From an uncultured Geobacter sp. (GTDB lineage: Bacteria; Desulfobacterota; Desulfuromonadia; Geobacterales; DSM-12255), in the NCBI GenBank assembly GCA_937860145.1, contig CALMBF010000183.1, positions 1 to 32,278 of the forward strand: a stretch of 32,278 nt of DNA, given 5' to 3'. The notes under the pieces were generated by a model. It was not told the DNA's origin and ran no database searches. It worked only from the letters and a program-made list of their open reading frames with translations. Shown here one piece after another: positions 15,201 to 23,711 of the stretch; the stretch's first letter is position 1, and each line of letters begins with the position of its first letter. Position numbers and translations under genes: made by a program.

Positions 15201-16510
15201 CGTAATTTACCTCTCTTCGACATTCTTGTTATGGTGAATACCCCCGCTATCAAAAGCGGCAGCAGGGCGAAATACAGATAAATGATTGAGTTCTGCTGAC
15301 TCACGGATGTCACCAGTGGGTAACCGGGGTACTCTTTTTCCGTCATGCTTTCTTCATGGGATATTCCCGAAAGTTTGAAGATCACTTGGAATATCTCCTC
15401 GTCGCTGTTGGAATAGGTCGTATCGGCCTTGTCATCGATCCGGTAGACGAATCGACCGTAATTCTGCTTCAACGCCTCTCCGGAGGCCATGACCACCCTT
15501 GTGTCCGGCTTGACCATGAGCAACTTCTTGAGAAATGATTTTTCATAGTCTTTGAAACGGGAATCGGTCCTCTCCAGATAGATGTCGATATCAAGAGAGG
15601 GGATCTTCTGCAGATACTGGACAATCTTGGGCGGAAACGAGTTGCGGTTGCTTTCGGAGAGGTCATAACTGAGATCGATCCGGCTTACACCGATCACGGC
15701 GATCAGGCTTACAACCAGAACAACTGTCAGCGGCTGCCAACGATTTTTCAGGTCGAAGCGGAGCAGGAAATAGGCAGCTGCGAAGAAGGCTGACGTAAGA
15801 CTGATAAGGTACATGACCGTCCTTATTGCCAGTAATCCTTCCTCGAAGCTCTTCAGGTTTTTCGTCACTGACCATTCCGACAGGGATACCAGAAGCGGGG
15901 CGATGTTCATCTCCCTGCCGAAGTCGATCAGCCACGATGCAATGACAATGGCAATGGCCAGAATGGAGGCACTGGCCGTGCTGGTGAAGAGCGCCGAGGC
16001 GAACAGGGAAATGGCGATTATGAGGAGCCCGTAGCAGAAGTATTCCCCCACGACCAGGAGCAGTTCCACGGCAGGGATATGCCCGCCCCACAGCTTCCAG
16101 AGGACCAGCGAGGGGAGGCTCAGAAGGAATATGAAAAGGAGATAGGCTGCCGCCGCCAGTGTCTTGACCGTGAGAATGCCCCCCAGGCTGTAGGGGAGCT
16201 GCATGAGGATGGTCAAGGTATTGTTCCGCCGTTCCGTTGAGATGAGCGGTATGAAGAGAAACGGAAGGAAGAAGGAAAAGATGATGAACAGGCCTCCGAA
16301 CGTGGGGACGAACACGCCCGGCACCGGTTCGAACCCGGCAGCATAGAGCGGGTTGTCGACTGCGGCGGTACTGGCGTTGGCGTACAGGCTCACGGCCGAA
16401 TAGAAACTGTAGCCGAAAACGAAACTGATGATGATAGCCATGAGCAGTGCGGTCCTGGACGAGAAGATATCCGCCAGTTCCTTGACGACGAGTGTGACAT
16501 AGGGGGTCAT
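15197..16510 (-). CDS. ABC-2-type permease with GldG-like periplasmic domain
   Basis: This 437-residue inner-membrane permease starts with ABC-2 (NosY/GldF-like) membrane segments in residues ~15-250, including the conserved LISTERRNNTLTILMQLPYS loop. After a further hydrophobic segment (~268-285) comes a soluble periplasmic part (~290-400), beginning RIDLSYDLSESNRNSFPPKIVQYL, resembling the GldG substrate-domain start, and a final C-terminal membrane helix. GldF and GldG are normally separate or fused proteins of gliding or export ABC systems. It overlaps the ATPase stop by 4 bp upstream and the concanavalin-like gene by 4 bp downstream. The substrate is unknown. Confidence 0.88.
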   Translation of the reverse strand: MTPYVTLVVKELADIFSSRTALLMAIIISFVFGYSFYSAVSLYANASTAAVDNPLYAAGFEPVPGVFVPTFGGLFIIFSFFLPFLFIPLISTERRNNTLTILMQLPYSLGGILTVKTLAAAAYLLFIFLLSLPSLVLWKLWGGHIPAVELLLVVGEYFCYGLLIIAISLFASALFTSTASASILAIAIVIASWLIDFGREMNIAPLLVSLSEWSVTKNLKSFEEGLLAIRTVMYLISLTSAFFAAAYFLLRFDLKNRWQPLTVVLVVSLIAVIGVSRIDLSYDLSESNRNSFPPKIVQYLQKIPSLDIDIYLERTDSRFKDYEKSFLKKLLMVKPDTRVVMASGEALKQNYGRFVYRIDDKADTTYSNSDEEIFQVIFKLSGISHEESMTEKEYPGYPLVTSVSQQNSIIYLYFALLPLLIAGVFTITRMSKRGKLR

Positions 16511-17202
16511 CGCAATGCCCTTATGAACAGTTCCTCCAGAGAGGCACTGTCGTTGCCGAATCTTCGCCGCAGGGCAGACATATCTCCCTCGGCAACAACC
16601 TGTCCCTCATCCAGCAGAACATAATAGCTGCATATCTTCTCTGCATCGTGCAACTGGTGAATGGAGATGATGAAGTCCCGGCCCTGCTCGTTTTCCTTTT
16701 TGAGGAGGTCCCGGATCTCGATGAGCTGGATCGGATCGAAGCCGTCGAACGGCTCATCAAGGATCACGACCTGTTTCCGGTTACACAGGGCGAAAAAAAG
16801 TTTGAGCCTTTGCCGATACCCCTTTGAAAGCTGCCCTATCCTTTTGTCGGACACCGTCGGCAGATGGAGGACACTGAGCAAATCGTCGTCGATGTGGCCT
16901 GTGCTCTTGTGAATAAAGTCGACAAAATCGGCGACGCGGTACTCTGGATAGATGTCGAGCTGTTCCGGCATGTAGGAGAAGAGCACTTTCTTCTGCGAGA
17001 ATGAAGAGAGCGGAGTGCCTCTGTGCAGGACCTTTCCGGTGTCGGAGTTTTCAAAACCGGCGATGATCCGGAGCAGAGTCGATTTTCCAGCACCGTTCGG
17101 GCCGATGATGCCGGTAATTGAACGCTCCGGGATTTCCAAGCTTATACCCCTGAGCGATTCAGTATGCCGGTACCTCTTTGAAATGTTCTGTACGCTCAGC
17201 AC
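16507..17202 (-). CDS. ABC transporter ATPase (NosF/GldA-like)
   Basis: The 231-residue ATPase starts at GTG 17202 (VLSVQNISKRY), with AAGGAG eight bases upstream. A longer frame to 17484 overlaps the neighbouring gene and adds non-homologous sequence, so I reject it. Motifs from this start are Walker A GPNGAGKST (34-42), signature LSKGY (125-129), Walker B VVILDE (145-150) and the H-loop His182. The signature LSKGY and the overall type match the ABC-2 export class (NosF, GldA). It lies 40 bp after the outer-membrane protein gene, and its stop overlaps the permease start by 4 bp. It energises that permease; the transported substrate is unknown. Confidence 0.93.
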   Translation of the reverse strand: MLSVQNISKRYRHTESLRGISLEIPERSITGIIGPNGAGKSTLLRIIAGFENSDTGKVLHRGTPLSSFSQKKVLFSYMPEQLDIYPEYRVADFVDFIHKSTGHIDDDLLSVLHLPTVSDKRIGQLSKGYRQRLKLFFALCNRKQVVILDEPFDGFDPIQLIEIRDLLKKENEQGRDFIISIHQLHDAEKICSYYVLLDEGQVVAEGDMSALRRRFGNDSASLEELFIRALR

Positions 17203-17242
17203 ACGCCAAACTCCTTTGTGGTGTCCGAATCCATACGCAATA

Positions 17243-17983
17243 TCACAGCCTGACCTGCAAGCCCAGGTAGAGCAGAAGGTTCGGCTCCCCGCTCGTGCCG
17301 CTTTTGAAACTGCGACCGGCAGACGCCAGCAGGCCGTATCTCTTGGCAAAATCCCACTGGGTGCCAAGGTTGAACACCACCTCGTGCGACTTGAACTCCT
17401 TGGTGGCGCCACCATGGATTTCACCCAGCAAAGTAAGCCCATCACTGACCTCGTAGCCACTGCTGAGTCCATAGAGCCATTCATCCTCAGAGTGTTGCCT
17501 GAAGGTGTAGCCGACCTCGCCGTTCACCCAGACCGGCCCGAACTTCCTGGTCGCCTGAACCGGGAGACGGAGGTCTGTCCCTTCGTCAACGATGCCGCGA
17601 TCGGCTGACGTCGTGGGATTGTTGAATTCGAATTGCGGGTAGACCGACATTGCCACGCCGTCCCTTTTCTCATCCAGAAAGCGCCACTTCAATCCAACCA
17701 CTGAATTCCCCAGGCCGCTTTTGGTCCCGACGCCGTTTTCATGGAGGACTAGCCAGGGAACCTCATACTTGAGTTGTATGTTGTCACCCACACCGTAGTT
17801 GAGGTCGAGGATCGGCGTTTCGTGGGTGGTCTCGGCGTGGCGTTTGTCGAGGGTGTAGGCAATGTTGATCTCCCAATTCCTGTCTCCAGGCGTGCCGGTG
17901 TCATCGGTCAAGAGAGGGGGGCCTGCCAGTGCAGGCCCCACGGAAACGAGAATCAACGCCATTACGATAATGAAATGACCCAT
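17243..17983 (-). CDS. Outer-membrane beta-barrel protein
   Basis: This 246-residue protein has a signal peptide (1-20, cleavage after ALA) and alternating amphipathic strands throughout. It ends in ...LLYLGLQVRL, with a C-terminal hydrophobic/aromatic strand typical of outer-membrane barrels. The DTGTPGDRNWEINIAYTLD start and the GVGDNIQLKYEVPW block resemble the phenol_MetA_deg / transporter-type barrel superfamily. Its ATG is 3 bp after the stop of the pentaheme cytochrome, so the two are made together; a barrel paired with a multiheme cytochrome recalls porin-cytochrome conduits. However, it is short (a typical conduit porin is over 300 residues), so a conduit role is only a possibility. 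Confidence 0.8.
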   Translation of the reverse strand: MGHFIIVMALILVSVGPALAGPPLLTDDTGTPGDRNWEINIAYTLDKRHAETTHETPILDLNYGVGDNIQLKYEVPWLVLHENGVGTKSGLGNSVVGLKWRFLDEKRDGVAMSVYPQFEFNNPTTSADRGIVDEGTDLRLPVQATRKFGPVWVNGEVGYTFRQHSEDEWLYGLSSGYEVSDGLTLLGEIHGGATKEFKSHEVVFNLGTQWDFAKRYGLLASAGRSFKSGTSGEPNLLLYLGLQVRL

Positions 17984-17986
17984 TGG

Positions 17987-19222
17987 TTACCCTTTGTTCA
18001 CCTTGAAGGAGAGAGAGGTACTGTTGATCTCTGTCTGGTCGCCGGTGAAGGAGCGGTCATTGTAACGATTCAGGTCGTAGATCAGCCGTGCCTTGACCGT
18101 GTATTCACCCGGTTTCAATTCGGGAGCCCAGGGAAGTATCCGTTCCTCGCCGGCCCGGATGCTCATTTCATGGGGGCCCTGGGCGTCGGCCTGTGTAGCA
18201 GCGACGGCATCGGGACGCTTCTTGTCTTCTTCAAGGAATTTCCGGTCATCCGGGCGGGGGCCGTACCAGGGAGCGAACATCCACTCTTTCGTTGCCACCG
18301 TTTTCCCTTTTTTGTCCATGACCTCCACGTTCAGGTAAATTGCCCGACGGTTAGAGCCGGTCGGTACGGAATGTCCGGCGCCAATATTGATCACATGGAA
18401 TGTGAGCCCTGATTTCCCATCGTCTGGCTGGGTAACCGCCATGCTGAGGGCACTGGCGAGACGTTGCTCCGAGCGACCACCAGTCCAGAGGTGACGTGCA
18501 ACGGCCCGCTCGGGATTGTCGAAGTCTTCAGCGACCTTGCGCATGGTGCGCGGCATGTGGCAGTCCTGGCAGTGCTGTTTGCCGAGGCCCGGCTTGTTGA
18601 AATCATCACGCCACTCCAGGAAGGTCTGGGTCTGCTTCCCGATTACCCGTTTCCCCATGCTGTGGCAGTAGGCACACATGGCAGAGGTCTGGATAGCGGG
18701 ATCTGCCGTCGTTTCATGGGGGGCCTTGACGCTGTAAGGTCCTCGGATTTTTCCTTCCGGGGTAAGGTGACAGCTGGCGCAGGTGATACCGACGGTTTCC
18801 TTGTCCTTCGGCCGCGCTTTCGGCTTGACCATCTCCGGAGTATTCATGTCGGGAATTACGAACGGCTCAGGGTAGTGACAGACGTTGCATGATTTTCCTT
18901 CTTCCTCCGCCTCTCTGGCATGGATGGGATATGGCTCCATTCCGGCGAAGGCGTGGGCCGTGGGTGTGCCAGACACGGTGGCCGGCATGGTCAGCTTTTC
19001 ACCCTCCTTCGTCGGCAGGGTCGTTGGCTTGTAGTGGATGTCGCTCCCGAAACCGAAGGTGAACTCGCGGTAGATCGCCTTGTGGCAAGCCCCGCAGGTT
19101 TCCGCTGGAGTTGCGGTCCCTTCAGGGAAAGGCATTCCTTCAGCCATGGCCGTTGCTGCTAAGGTGATCGATGCCATAATTACAGTGATGCCCGTCATAA
19201 TTCCTCTGGTCGTTGTCTTCAT
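17987..19222 (-). CDS. Periplasmic pentaheme c-type cytochrome
   Basis: This 411-residue protein has a signal peptide (1-28, cleavage after AMA) and five CXXCH heme sites at residues 43, 112, 148, 183 and 218. After residue ~260 follows a beta-sandwich C-terminal domain beginning VINIGAGHSVPTGSNRRAIYL, a block found in cytochromes of the c554/multiheme family. The ATG at 19222 is preceded by AAGGAG. It lies 42 bp after the sensor kinase stop and 3 bp before the outer-membrane barrel gene. Likely role: periplasmic electron transfer, for example to an oxyanion or through the outer membrane. The heme spacing does not match a reductase whose name I could assign. Confidence 0.93.
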   Translation of the reverse strand: MKTTTRGIMTGITVIMASITLAATAMAEGMPFPEGTATPAETCGACHKAIYREFTFGFGSDIHYKPTTLPTKEGEKLTMPATVSGTPTAHAFAGMEPYPIHAREAEEEGKSCNVCHYPEPFVIPDMNTPEMVKPKARPKDKETVGITCASCHLTPEGKIRGPYSVKAPHETTADPAIQTSAMCAYCHSMGKRVIGKQTQTFLEWRDDFNKPGLGKQHCQDCHMPRTMRKVAEDFDNPERAVARHLWTGGRSEQRLASALSMAVTQPDDGKSGLTFHVINIGAGHSVPTGSNRRAIYLNVEVMDKKGKTVATKEWMFAPWYGPRPDDRKFLEEDKKRPDAVAATQADAQGPHEMSIRAGEERILPWAPELKPGEYTVKARLIYDLNRYNDRSFTGDQTEINSTSLSFKVNKG

Positions 19223-19264
19223 TCTTTTCTCCTTTTCATGGCCTGAATCTCCAGGCGCTTCTTT

Positions 19265-20635
19265 TTACGATTGTTTGTGATGCTTCGGGATGATAACTCT
19301 AAAAACAGTGCCGCGACTTTCCTCACTCTCCAGTTCGATCCGGCCGCCGTTAACTTCTACTGCCCACTGACAAATCGCAAGTCCCAGTCCTGTACCGCCC
19401 AACTCACGAGACCGCCCCTTATCTACGCGGTAGAAGCGGTCGAAAATTCTTGATTGATGTTCCAGTGGAATGCCTGGACCATCATCGATTACTTCAATTA
19501 CAGCCTCTGCATCGGCGGGGGATCGGACCACAACCCGGATATGCCCCATTCTCGGGGAATACTTGACTGCATTGTCCACCAGGTTGATCAGCGCCTGACG
19601 CAGCGTGGCAGTGTCGATCTCGGCAAATACCTGACCTTCAGTGACAATTTGGACGGTCTGCTCCTTCTCTTCCGCCAGCACTTGGAGACAATCCGCCACC
19701 TCTGCTGCCAAGGCCGACAGGTCGGTCAATTCCCGTTTGATCGGCACAGATGAGGCATCTGCACGGCTCAAGGTCAAGAGGCTGTCCACCAGCTTGGTCA
19801 GACGGTCAGCTTCTTCGAGCATGCTGGCGATCACCTCGCGGCAGGCAGTTGCGTCGATATTTTGCTGTAAGCCGACTTCACCGACACTCCGTATTGCGGT
19901 GAGCGGGGTCCGAAGTTCATGGGAAGCATCGGCAGTGAAACGACGCAGGCGCTCGAAGGAATCCTCCAGGCGGGCAAAGGTCTGGTTGAAGACCGTAGCC
20001 AGCCGGCCGAATTCGTCGTGGGGGTCTTCAACGGGGAGCCTTTCGGCAAGTCGATCAGCAGTGATCTCCCCAGCCTTGGCTGCCATTGCGCCGATAGGTC
20101 CGAGCACGCGTCCTGCCAACAGATAACCGCCGATGACTGCCAGGGCCAAGGCAACCGGGATGCCGAAGAGGAGAATCATGGTGAGGCTCTTCAGGGCCAG
20201 CCGCATAGTCTGCTCGTCTTCTGCGATCCTGATAAGGTATGAGTGGCCGATGGAAGTCACGGTGGCTTGTTTCACCCGATATGGCAGACCGTTTGGCGCT
20301 TCCCATGACCAGGGGAGGCCTATTTTGCCGGAGGGAGCCTTCTCCAAGCCGGCGCGACTCCAGTCATCGGTCTCGGCCACTACTTCGTTCCCCTCGAATA
20401 TCTGGAATAGATTGATCGATCCGTGCTGAGCGAGTTCGTTTATCTCTGCTGGCTCATCTGTGACTACCCGGGCTACGGTGGCGAAGTCTTTGTTCAGTTG
20501 CTGGTCGGTCTGCTGCAAGAGACTGGTTCGGACAACGAAATAAATGGCAAAGGCAAACGCCAGCACGATCAAGGCAAGCGCAATGGTGTACCAGATGGTC
20601 AGACGGATTCGGACGCTTTGGGGATGCAATCTCAT
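19265..20635 (-). CDS. Sensor histidine kinase, heavy-metal sensor type (CusS-like)
   Basis: This 456-residue kinase has a first membrane helix at ~13-36, a periplasmic sensor of ~110 residues, a second helix at ~150-175, then a HAMP domain (~175-228). HisKA follows with the phospho-acceptor His239 (FTADASHELRTPLTAIRS). The HATPase domain shows NLVDNAVKYS (N box), DDGPGIP (G1) and GGTGLGLAI (G2). The order resembles CusS-type metal sensors, but the periplasmic sequence has few His and Cys, so metal binding is not evident. The start overlaps the response-regulator stop (ATGA), and the pentaheme cytochrome follows after 42 bp, so the kinase likely controls the downstream genes. Confidence 0.93.
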   Translation of the reverse strand: MRLHPQSVRIRLTIWYTIALALIVLAFAFAIYFVVRTSLLQQTDQQLNKDFATVARVVTDEPAEINELAQHGSINLFQIFEGNEVVAETDDWSRAGLEKAPSGKIGLPWSWEAPNGLPYRVKQATVTSIGHSYLIRIAEDEQTMRLALKSLTMILLFGIPVALALAVIGGYLLAGRVLGPIGAMAAKAGEITADRLAERLPVEDPHDEFGRLATVFNQTFARLEDSFERLRRFTADASHELRTPLTAIRSVGEVGLQQNIDATACREVIASMLEEADRLTKLVDSLLTLSRADASSVPIKRELTDLSALAAEVADCLQVLAEEKEQTVQIVTEGQVFAEIDTATLRQALINLVDNAVKYSPRMGHIRVVVRSPADAEAVIEVIDDGPGIPLEHQSRIFDRFYRVDKGRSRELGGTGLGLAICQWAVEVNGGRIELESEESRGTVFRVIIPKHHKQS

Positions 20636-21315
20636 GACCGTTCCTCACCCATCATGAATCCGAGGCCGCGTACGGTTTTTATGAGCTTTATGTCGTAAGG
20701 GCCGTCTACCTTGCGTCGCAGTCGGGCAATGTGTACGTCGATCACATTATCCAGAGGGGTGGAGCGCTCTTTCACATGCCAGACGTCATGGGAAAGCATC
20801 TCTCGTGAAACTATGCGCCCTTGGTTGCGCAGCAGGTATTCCAGCAGTTCAAATTCCCTCGTCGTAAGTTCAATCTGCCCACCGCCTCTTGTCACCTTGC
20901 GGGACATGAAGTCCAATTCCAAATCGGCCAAAACAAGTACGAGAGCCTGCTCCTTTTTACCTCTGCGCAAAATCAGCCTGATGCGGGCGAGAAGTTCGGG
21001 AAAGGCAAACGGCTTTACAAGGTAGTCATCAGCACCGCTGTCGAGCCCCAATACTCGATCTTCCACGGCATCCCTGGCGGTAAGGATCAGGACCGGCGTT
21101 TCAATACCCCGCTTCCGCAATGTGGTGAGGATCTCGATGCCATCCCGGCCCGGCAGCATCAGGTCAAGGAGCACCATGTCAAATACTCCGGTGTTGAGTT
21201 GAAAAAAGCCATCTTCTCCGGTGTGGGCAACTGTTACCGTGTAGTTCTCCGCCTCAAGCCCTTTCTTCAGGGCCTCTGCAACTTTCAATTCATCTTCAAT
21301 CACCAGAATGTGCAT
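20632..21315 (-). CDS. OmpR/PhoB-family response regulator (CusR-like)
   Basis: This 227-residue regulator has a receiver domain (1-120) with acidic pocket Glu7/Asp8, phospho-acceptor Asp51 (VLLDLMLPGRDG), the conserved Thr (LILTARD) and Lys (LVKPFAF). A winged-helix DNA-binding domain covers ~125-225 (LTTREFELLEYLLRNQGRIVSREMLSHDVW; VIDVHIARLRRKVD; TVRGLGFM). It is the first gene of the minus-strand run and overlaps the kinase by 4 bp. Its upstream region contains a palindromic candidate operator at 21372-21393. The kinase-regulator pair likely controls the run and could also act on the plus-strand efflux genes. Confidence 0.95.
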   Translation of the reverse strand: MHILVIEDELKVAEALKKGLEAENYTVTVAHTGEDGFFQLNTGVFDMVLLDLMLPGRDGIEILTTLRKRGIETPVLILTARDAVEDRVLGLDSGADDYLVKPFAFPELLARIRLILRRGKKEQALVLVLADLELDFMSRKVTRGGGQIELTTREFELLEYLLRNQGRIVSREMLSHDVWHVKERSTPLDNVIDVHIARLRRKVDGPYDIKLIKTVRGLGFMMGEERS

Positions 21316-21371
21316 GTGTTTTCCTCTTTATTGCATTATCGTAACGCACCGAACCTATGGCAACTGAAGTA

Positions 21372-21393
21372 ATTCTGACATTTTGTTCAGAAT
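21372..21393. promoter_or_regulatory. Candidate operator: ATTCTGA...TCAGAAT
   Basis: A perfect 7-bp inverted repeat, ATTCTGA (21372-21378) and TCAGAAT (21387-21393), is separated by 8 bases (CATTTTGT). It sits ~57 bp upstream of the response-regulator start and in the divergent gap before the plus-strand genes. The inner TGACATTTTGTTCA slightly resembles described CusR-type boxes. Binding by the neighbouring regulator is inference. Confidence 0.4.
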
Positions 21394-21559
21394 CGATAGC
21401 ATCTAATGTCCATGACAAATTTGAATGTAAATTTTATCACTATTTTTTTAATGGATGACAGCCACCCGGAAACAAACTGTTTTAACTGGCTGATTTATTG
21501 TTGTTTGTCTGCTATGGGAGTCAGTAAAAAAGAGAAGTGAGGTGGGCGAATCTGCTTAA

Positions 21560-21612
21560 AAAAAAGGTCTCGGCACGGATACTGTCGGTTATCAGGTCAA
21601 CATCCCGCTAAT
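21560..21612 (+). pseudogene. Remnant of an outer-membrane protein gene
   Basis: Translated in one frame this stretch gives KKGLGTDTVGYQVNIPL. The intact protein at 22847 contains KKGLGTGTVGYQVNFPL, so 15 of 17 residues agree; the DNA also matches well. The frame then runs for about 14 unrelated codons to a stop. No start codon or longer homology is visible on either side. This is a small surviving piece of a second, paralogous copy. The rest of the 21316-21743 gap holds the candidate operator and AT-rich sequence, with no other gene seen. Confidence 0.7.
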
Positions 21613-21743
21613 CAGATGTTTATTAGTATGGCAAGCAAGTCGACTTTCCACATGAATTTGGTATATATTGCATTTTTAGGGAAAAAGTATGCGGTTCCAA
21701 TCATGTCGGGTTTTTCGGCTCAATATTCATATTAAGGTGATAC

Positions 21744-22694
21744 ATGGAAAAAATTTGCGTCCTGATCCCGGTTTATAACAGCGAGAAAACAATTTACGAT
21801 CTTTGCAGCAGCCTGATGAAGGTGTTCGCTGACAAGATGAATTTCAAGCTCGTGCTGGTCAATGACGGCAGCCGGGACAACTCGGCACAGGTCTGCAAAC
21901 AGCTCTATCGTGAGTATCCGGGCCTGGTGACCTATGTGGAACTGGCACGCAATTTCGGTGAGCATAACGCTTTGATGGCCGGGCTGTACCACGTGACCGG
22001 CGATTACTGCATCATGATGGATGATGACTTGCAGAATCCGCCGGAAGAGGCGCGAAAGCTGATCGGTGAAATTCTCAAGGGGTATGATGTCGTCTACACC
22101 GATTACCAGGACCGTCAGGACCCGCTCCTGCGGAAACTGGGGAGCTATCTGAACGACATGGTGGCCGGAATAGTCCTCAAGAAACCGGCTGGACTCTATC
22201 TGTCGAGCTTCAAAATCATAAACCGGTTCCTTATCAACGAAATCATCAAATACGACGGGCAATCCCCCTATATCGACGGCATCATCCTTCGTTCGACGAA
22301 CCGGATCGGCAGTGTCGAGGTAAATCACCTGTCCAGGCGGCACGGTCAGTCGGGTTATACCTTGGCTAAACTGGTCTCGCTATGGTCAAGCATGGCGCTC
22401 AACTTCTCCCTGATTCCGTTGCGAATTATTGGTCTGCTTGGTGTGCTTTTGACCTCGGGATCACTGGCCTTTGCCGCTCATCGACGATTTTTTGACCCGC
22501 CGTTCGACCCATTAACCGACTTGGAATGGGTTATGGTTGTACAACTTTTCCTTATAGGACTGTTGTTTTTCGGTATTGCCTTACTCGCCGAATATGTCGG
22601 ACGGATGTACCTGTTCATAAATCGACAGCCACAGTACATCGTGCGTGAAGTATTGTCTAACGACCAGGCTTTACTGAACAAAATACAGGGGTGA
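21744..22694 (+). CDS. Family 2 glycosyltransferase (polyprenyl-phosphate sugar transferase type)
   Basis: This 316-residue protein has a GT-A catalytic domain (1-~210) with the start VLIPVYNSEKTI, LVNDGSRDNS (39-47) and the metal-binding DDD (93-95) in MMDDDLQNP. Two C-terminal membrane helices (~226-250, ~262-285) follow. The order is that of DPM1/ArnC/GtrB enzymes, which attach a sugar to undecaprenyl phosphate at the cytoplasmic face. It stands alone between the two-component operon and the outer-membrane protein, with its own RBS (AAGGTGAT). In this region a role in envelope modification (lipid A or surface glycan) that changes metal or peptide resistance is possible; the real acceptor is unknown. 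Confidence 0.93.
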   Translation: MEKICVLIPVYNSEKTIYDLCSSLMKVFADKMNFKLVLVNDGSRDNSAQVCKQLYREYPGLVTYVELARNFGEHNALMAGLYHVTGDYCIMMDDDLQNPPEEARKLIGEILKGYDVVYTDYQDRQDPLLRKLGSYLNDMVAGIVLKKPAGLYLSSFKIINRFLINEIIKYDGQSPYIDGIILRSTNRIGSVEVNHLSRRHGQSGYTLAKLVSLWSSMALNFSLIPLRIIGLLGVLLTSGSLAFAAHRRFFDPPFDPLTDLEWVMVVQLFLIGLLFFGIALLAEYVGRMYLFINRQPQYIVREVLSNDQALLNKIQG

Positions 22695-22846
22695 CCTGCA
22701 CAAAGCCATATTTCTGCTGTACAGGGGAAATGGCGAGGAGGTTATCATTATATGCCGATTAATTATCTTCAAAATTCCGGCTCCAACTTTAGTCATTTAT
22801 TGTTTACTAAAGGTTCTACACCACACCAGGGAGAGGAGAGTTTTAC

Positions 22847-23647
22847 ATGTTGAAAAAAATAGCTGTTCTTTTTGCCACGCTATTATTGAGTGCGGCACCG
22901 ACGTTTGCAGGAGAATATCGGGAAATTCAGGACAACTCGTTTCTGCTGGAAGAAGCGTACAATCAGGAAGACGGAGTTGTGCAGCACATCTTTACCTATC
23001 AGTACATGAAAGGCGACAATGCGTTGTTTACTTTCACTCAGGAGTGGCCGGTTCCTAAACAGGATCATCAGCTTTCTTACACTATCCCTGTCGAAAGGAT
23101 CAGGGGCGACGGACAGGATGACACTGGTTTTGGAGATGTAGCGATTAACTATCGATATCAGGCCGTTCTGAAGGACGGCATAGCCTTTGCCCCTCGTTTT
23201 TCTCTCATTCTTCCCACGGGTGATGAGAAGAAAGGATTGGGAACGGGCACAGTCGGCTATCAGGTCAATTTCCCTCTCAGTATCAAGCTTGCGGAGCGGT
23301 GGGTCACCCATTACAATATGGGCTTCACCTTTACCCCCAACAGTAAGGACGCGACAGGGTCCAAAGCAGATACGGTGGCGACCAACTATGGGGCAAGCGC
23401 TATTTTCCTGGCATCCAAGAACCTGAACCTCATGCTTGAACTCGTGGGAGGAACGGAACAAGTCGTCGTTGGAAACGGTGTCACTAATAGTGAAAATTCC
23501 CTGCTTGTAAGCCCTGGGCTCAGATATGCCATCGACCTCGGAAAGCTCCAGGTGGTGCCTGGGATAGCATTCCCCATCGGTTTCGGGCCATCAAAGGGGG
23601 AGTATGGTGCTTTTGCCTATCTTTCGTTCGAGCACCCGCTGTTCTGA
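22847..23647 (+). CDS. Outer-membrane beta-barrel protein, putative
   Basis: This 266-residue protein has a signal peptide (1-21, cleavage after TFA). Its strand pattern and ending ...YGAFAYLSFEHPLF are typical of an outer-membrane barrel. The middle motif ILPTGDEKKGLGTGTVGYQVNFPL recalls the phenol_MetA_deg / transporter-type barrel superfamily. The RBS is a strong GGGAGAGGAG. The gene stands apart, ~150 bp after the glycosyltransferase, and is followed by a clear hairpin at 23668. A remnant of a paralogous gene lies at 21560. Export or passive diffusion of small solutes is possible; the substrate is unknown. Confidence 0.82.
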   Translation: MLKKIAVLFATLLLSAAPTFAGEYREIQDNSFLLEEAYNQEDGVVQHIFTYQYMKGDNALFTFTQEWPVPKQDHQLSYTIPVERIRGDGQDDTGFGDVAINYRYQAVLKDGIAFAPRFSLILPTGDEKKGLGTGTVGYQVNFPLSIKLAERWVTHYNMGFTFTPNSKDATGSKADTVATNYGASAIFLASKNLNLMLELVGGTEQVVVGNGVTNSENSLLVSPGLRYAIDLGKLQVVPGIAFPIGFGPSKGEYGAFAYLSFEHPLF

Positions 23648-23667
23648 TCAAATAAATTGAAACAGAC

Positions 23668-23709
23668 GGCAAAGCCTGTCCAGCAGCATACTGCTCGATA
23701 GGCTTTGCC
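23668..23709 (+). terminator. Hairpin terminator after the outer-membrane protein gene
   Basis: GGCAAAGCCT (23668) pairs perfectly with AGGCTTTGCC (ending 23709). The inner part AGCAG/CTGCT extends the stem around a CATA loop. It lies 20 bp after the stop codon. No U-run follows, so termination may be factor-assisted or bidirectional. Confidence 0.6.
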
Positions 23710-23711
23710 AA

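Noticed and set aside
11006-17202. Nos (nitrous-oxide reductase) maturation cluster because of NosD-, NosF- and NosY-like genes
   Set aside because: No nosZ, nosL or nosR is present, the NosD-like gene is on the opposite strand, and the permease has a GldG-like ectodomain. The resemblance is only at superfamily level.
16507-17484. 325-residue version of the ABC ATPase
   Set aside because: The extra 94 residues overlap the outer-membrane protein gene and are low-quality sequence. The GTG at 17202 has a good RBS and starts exactly at the conserved domain.
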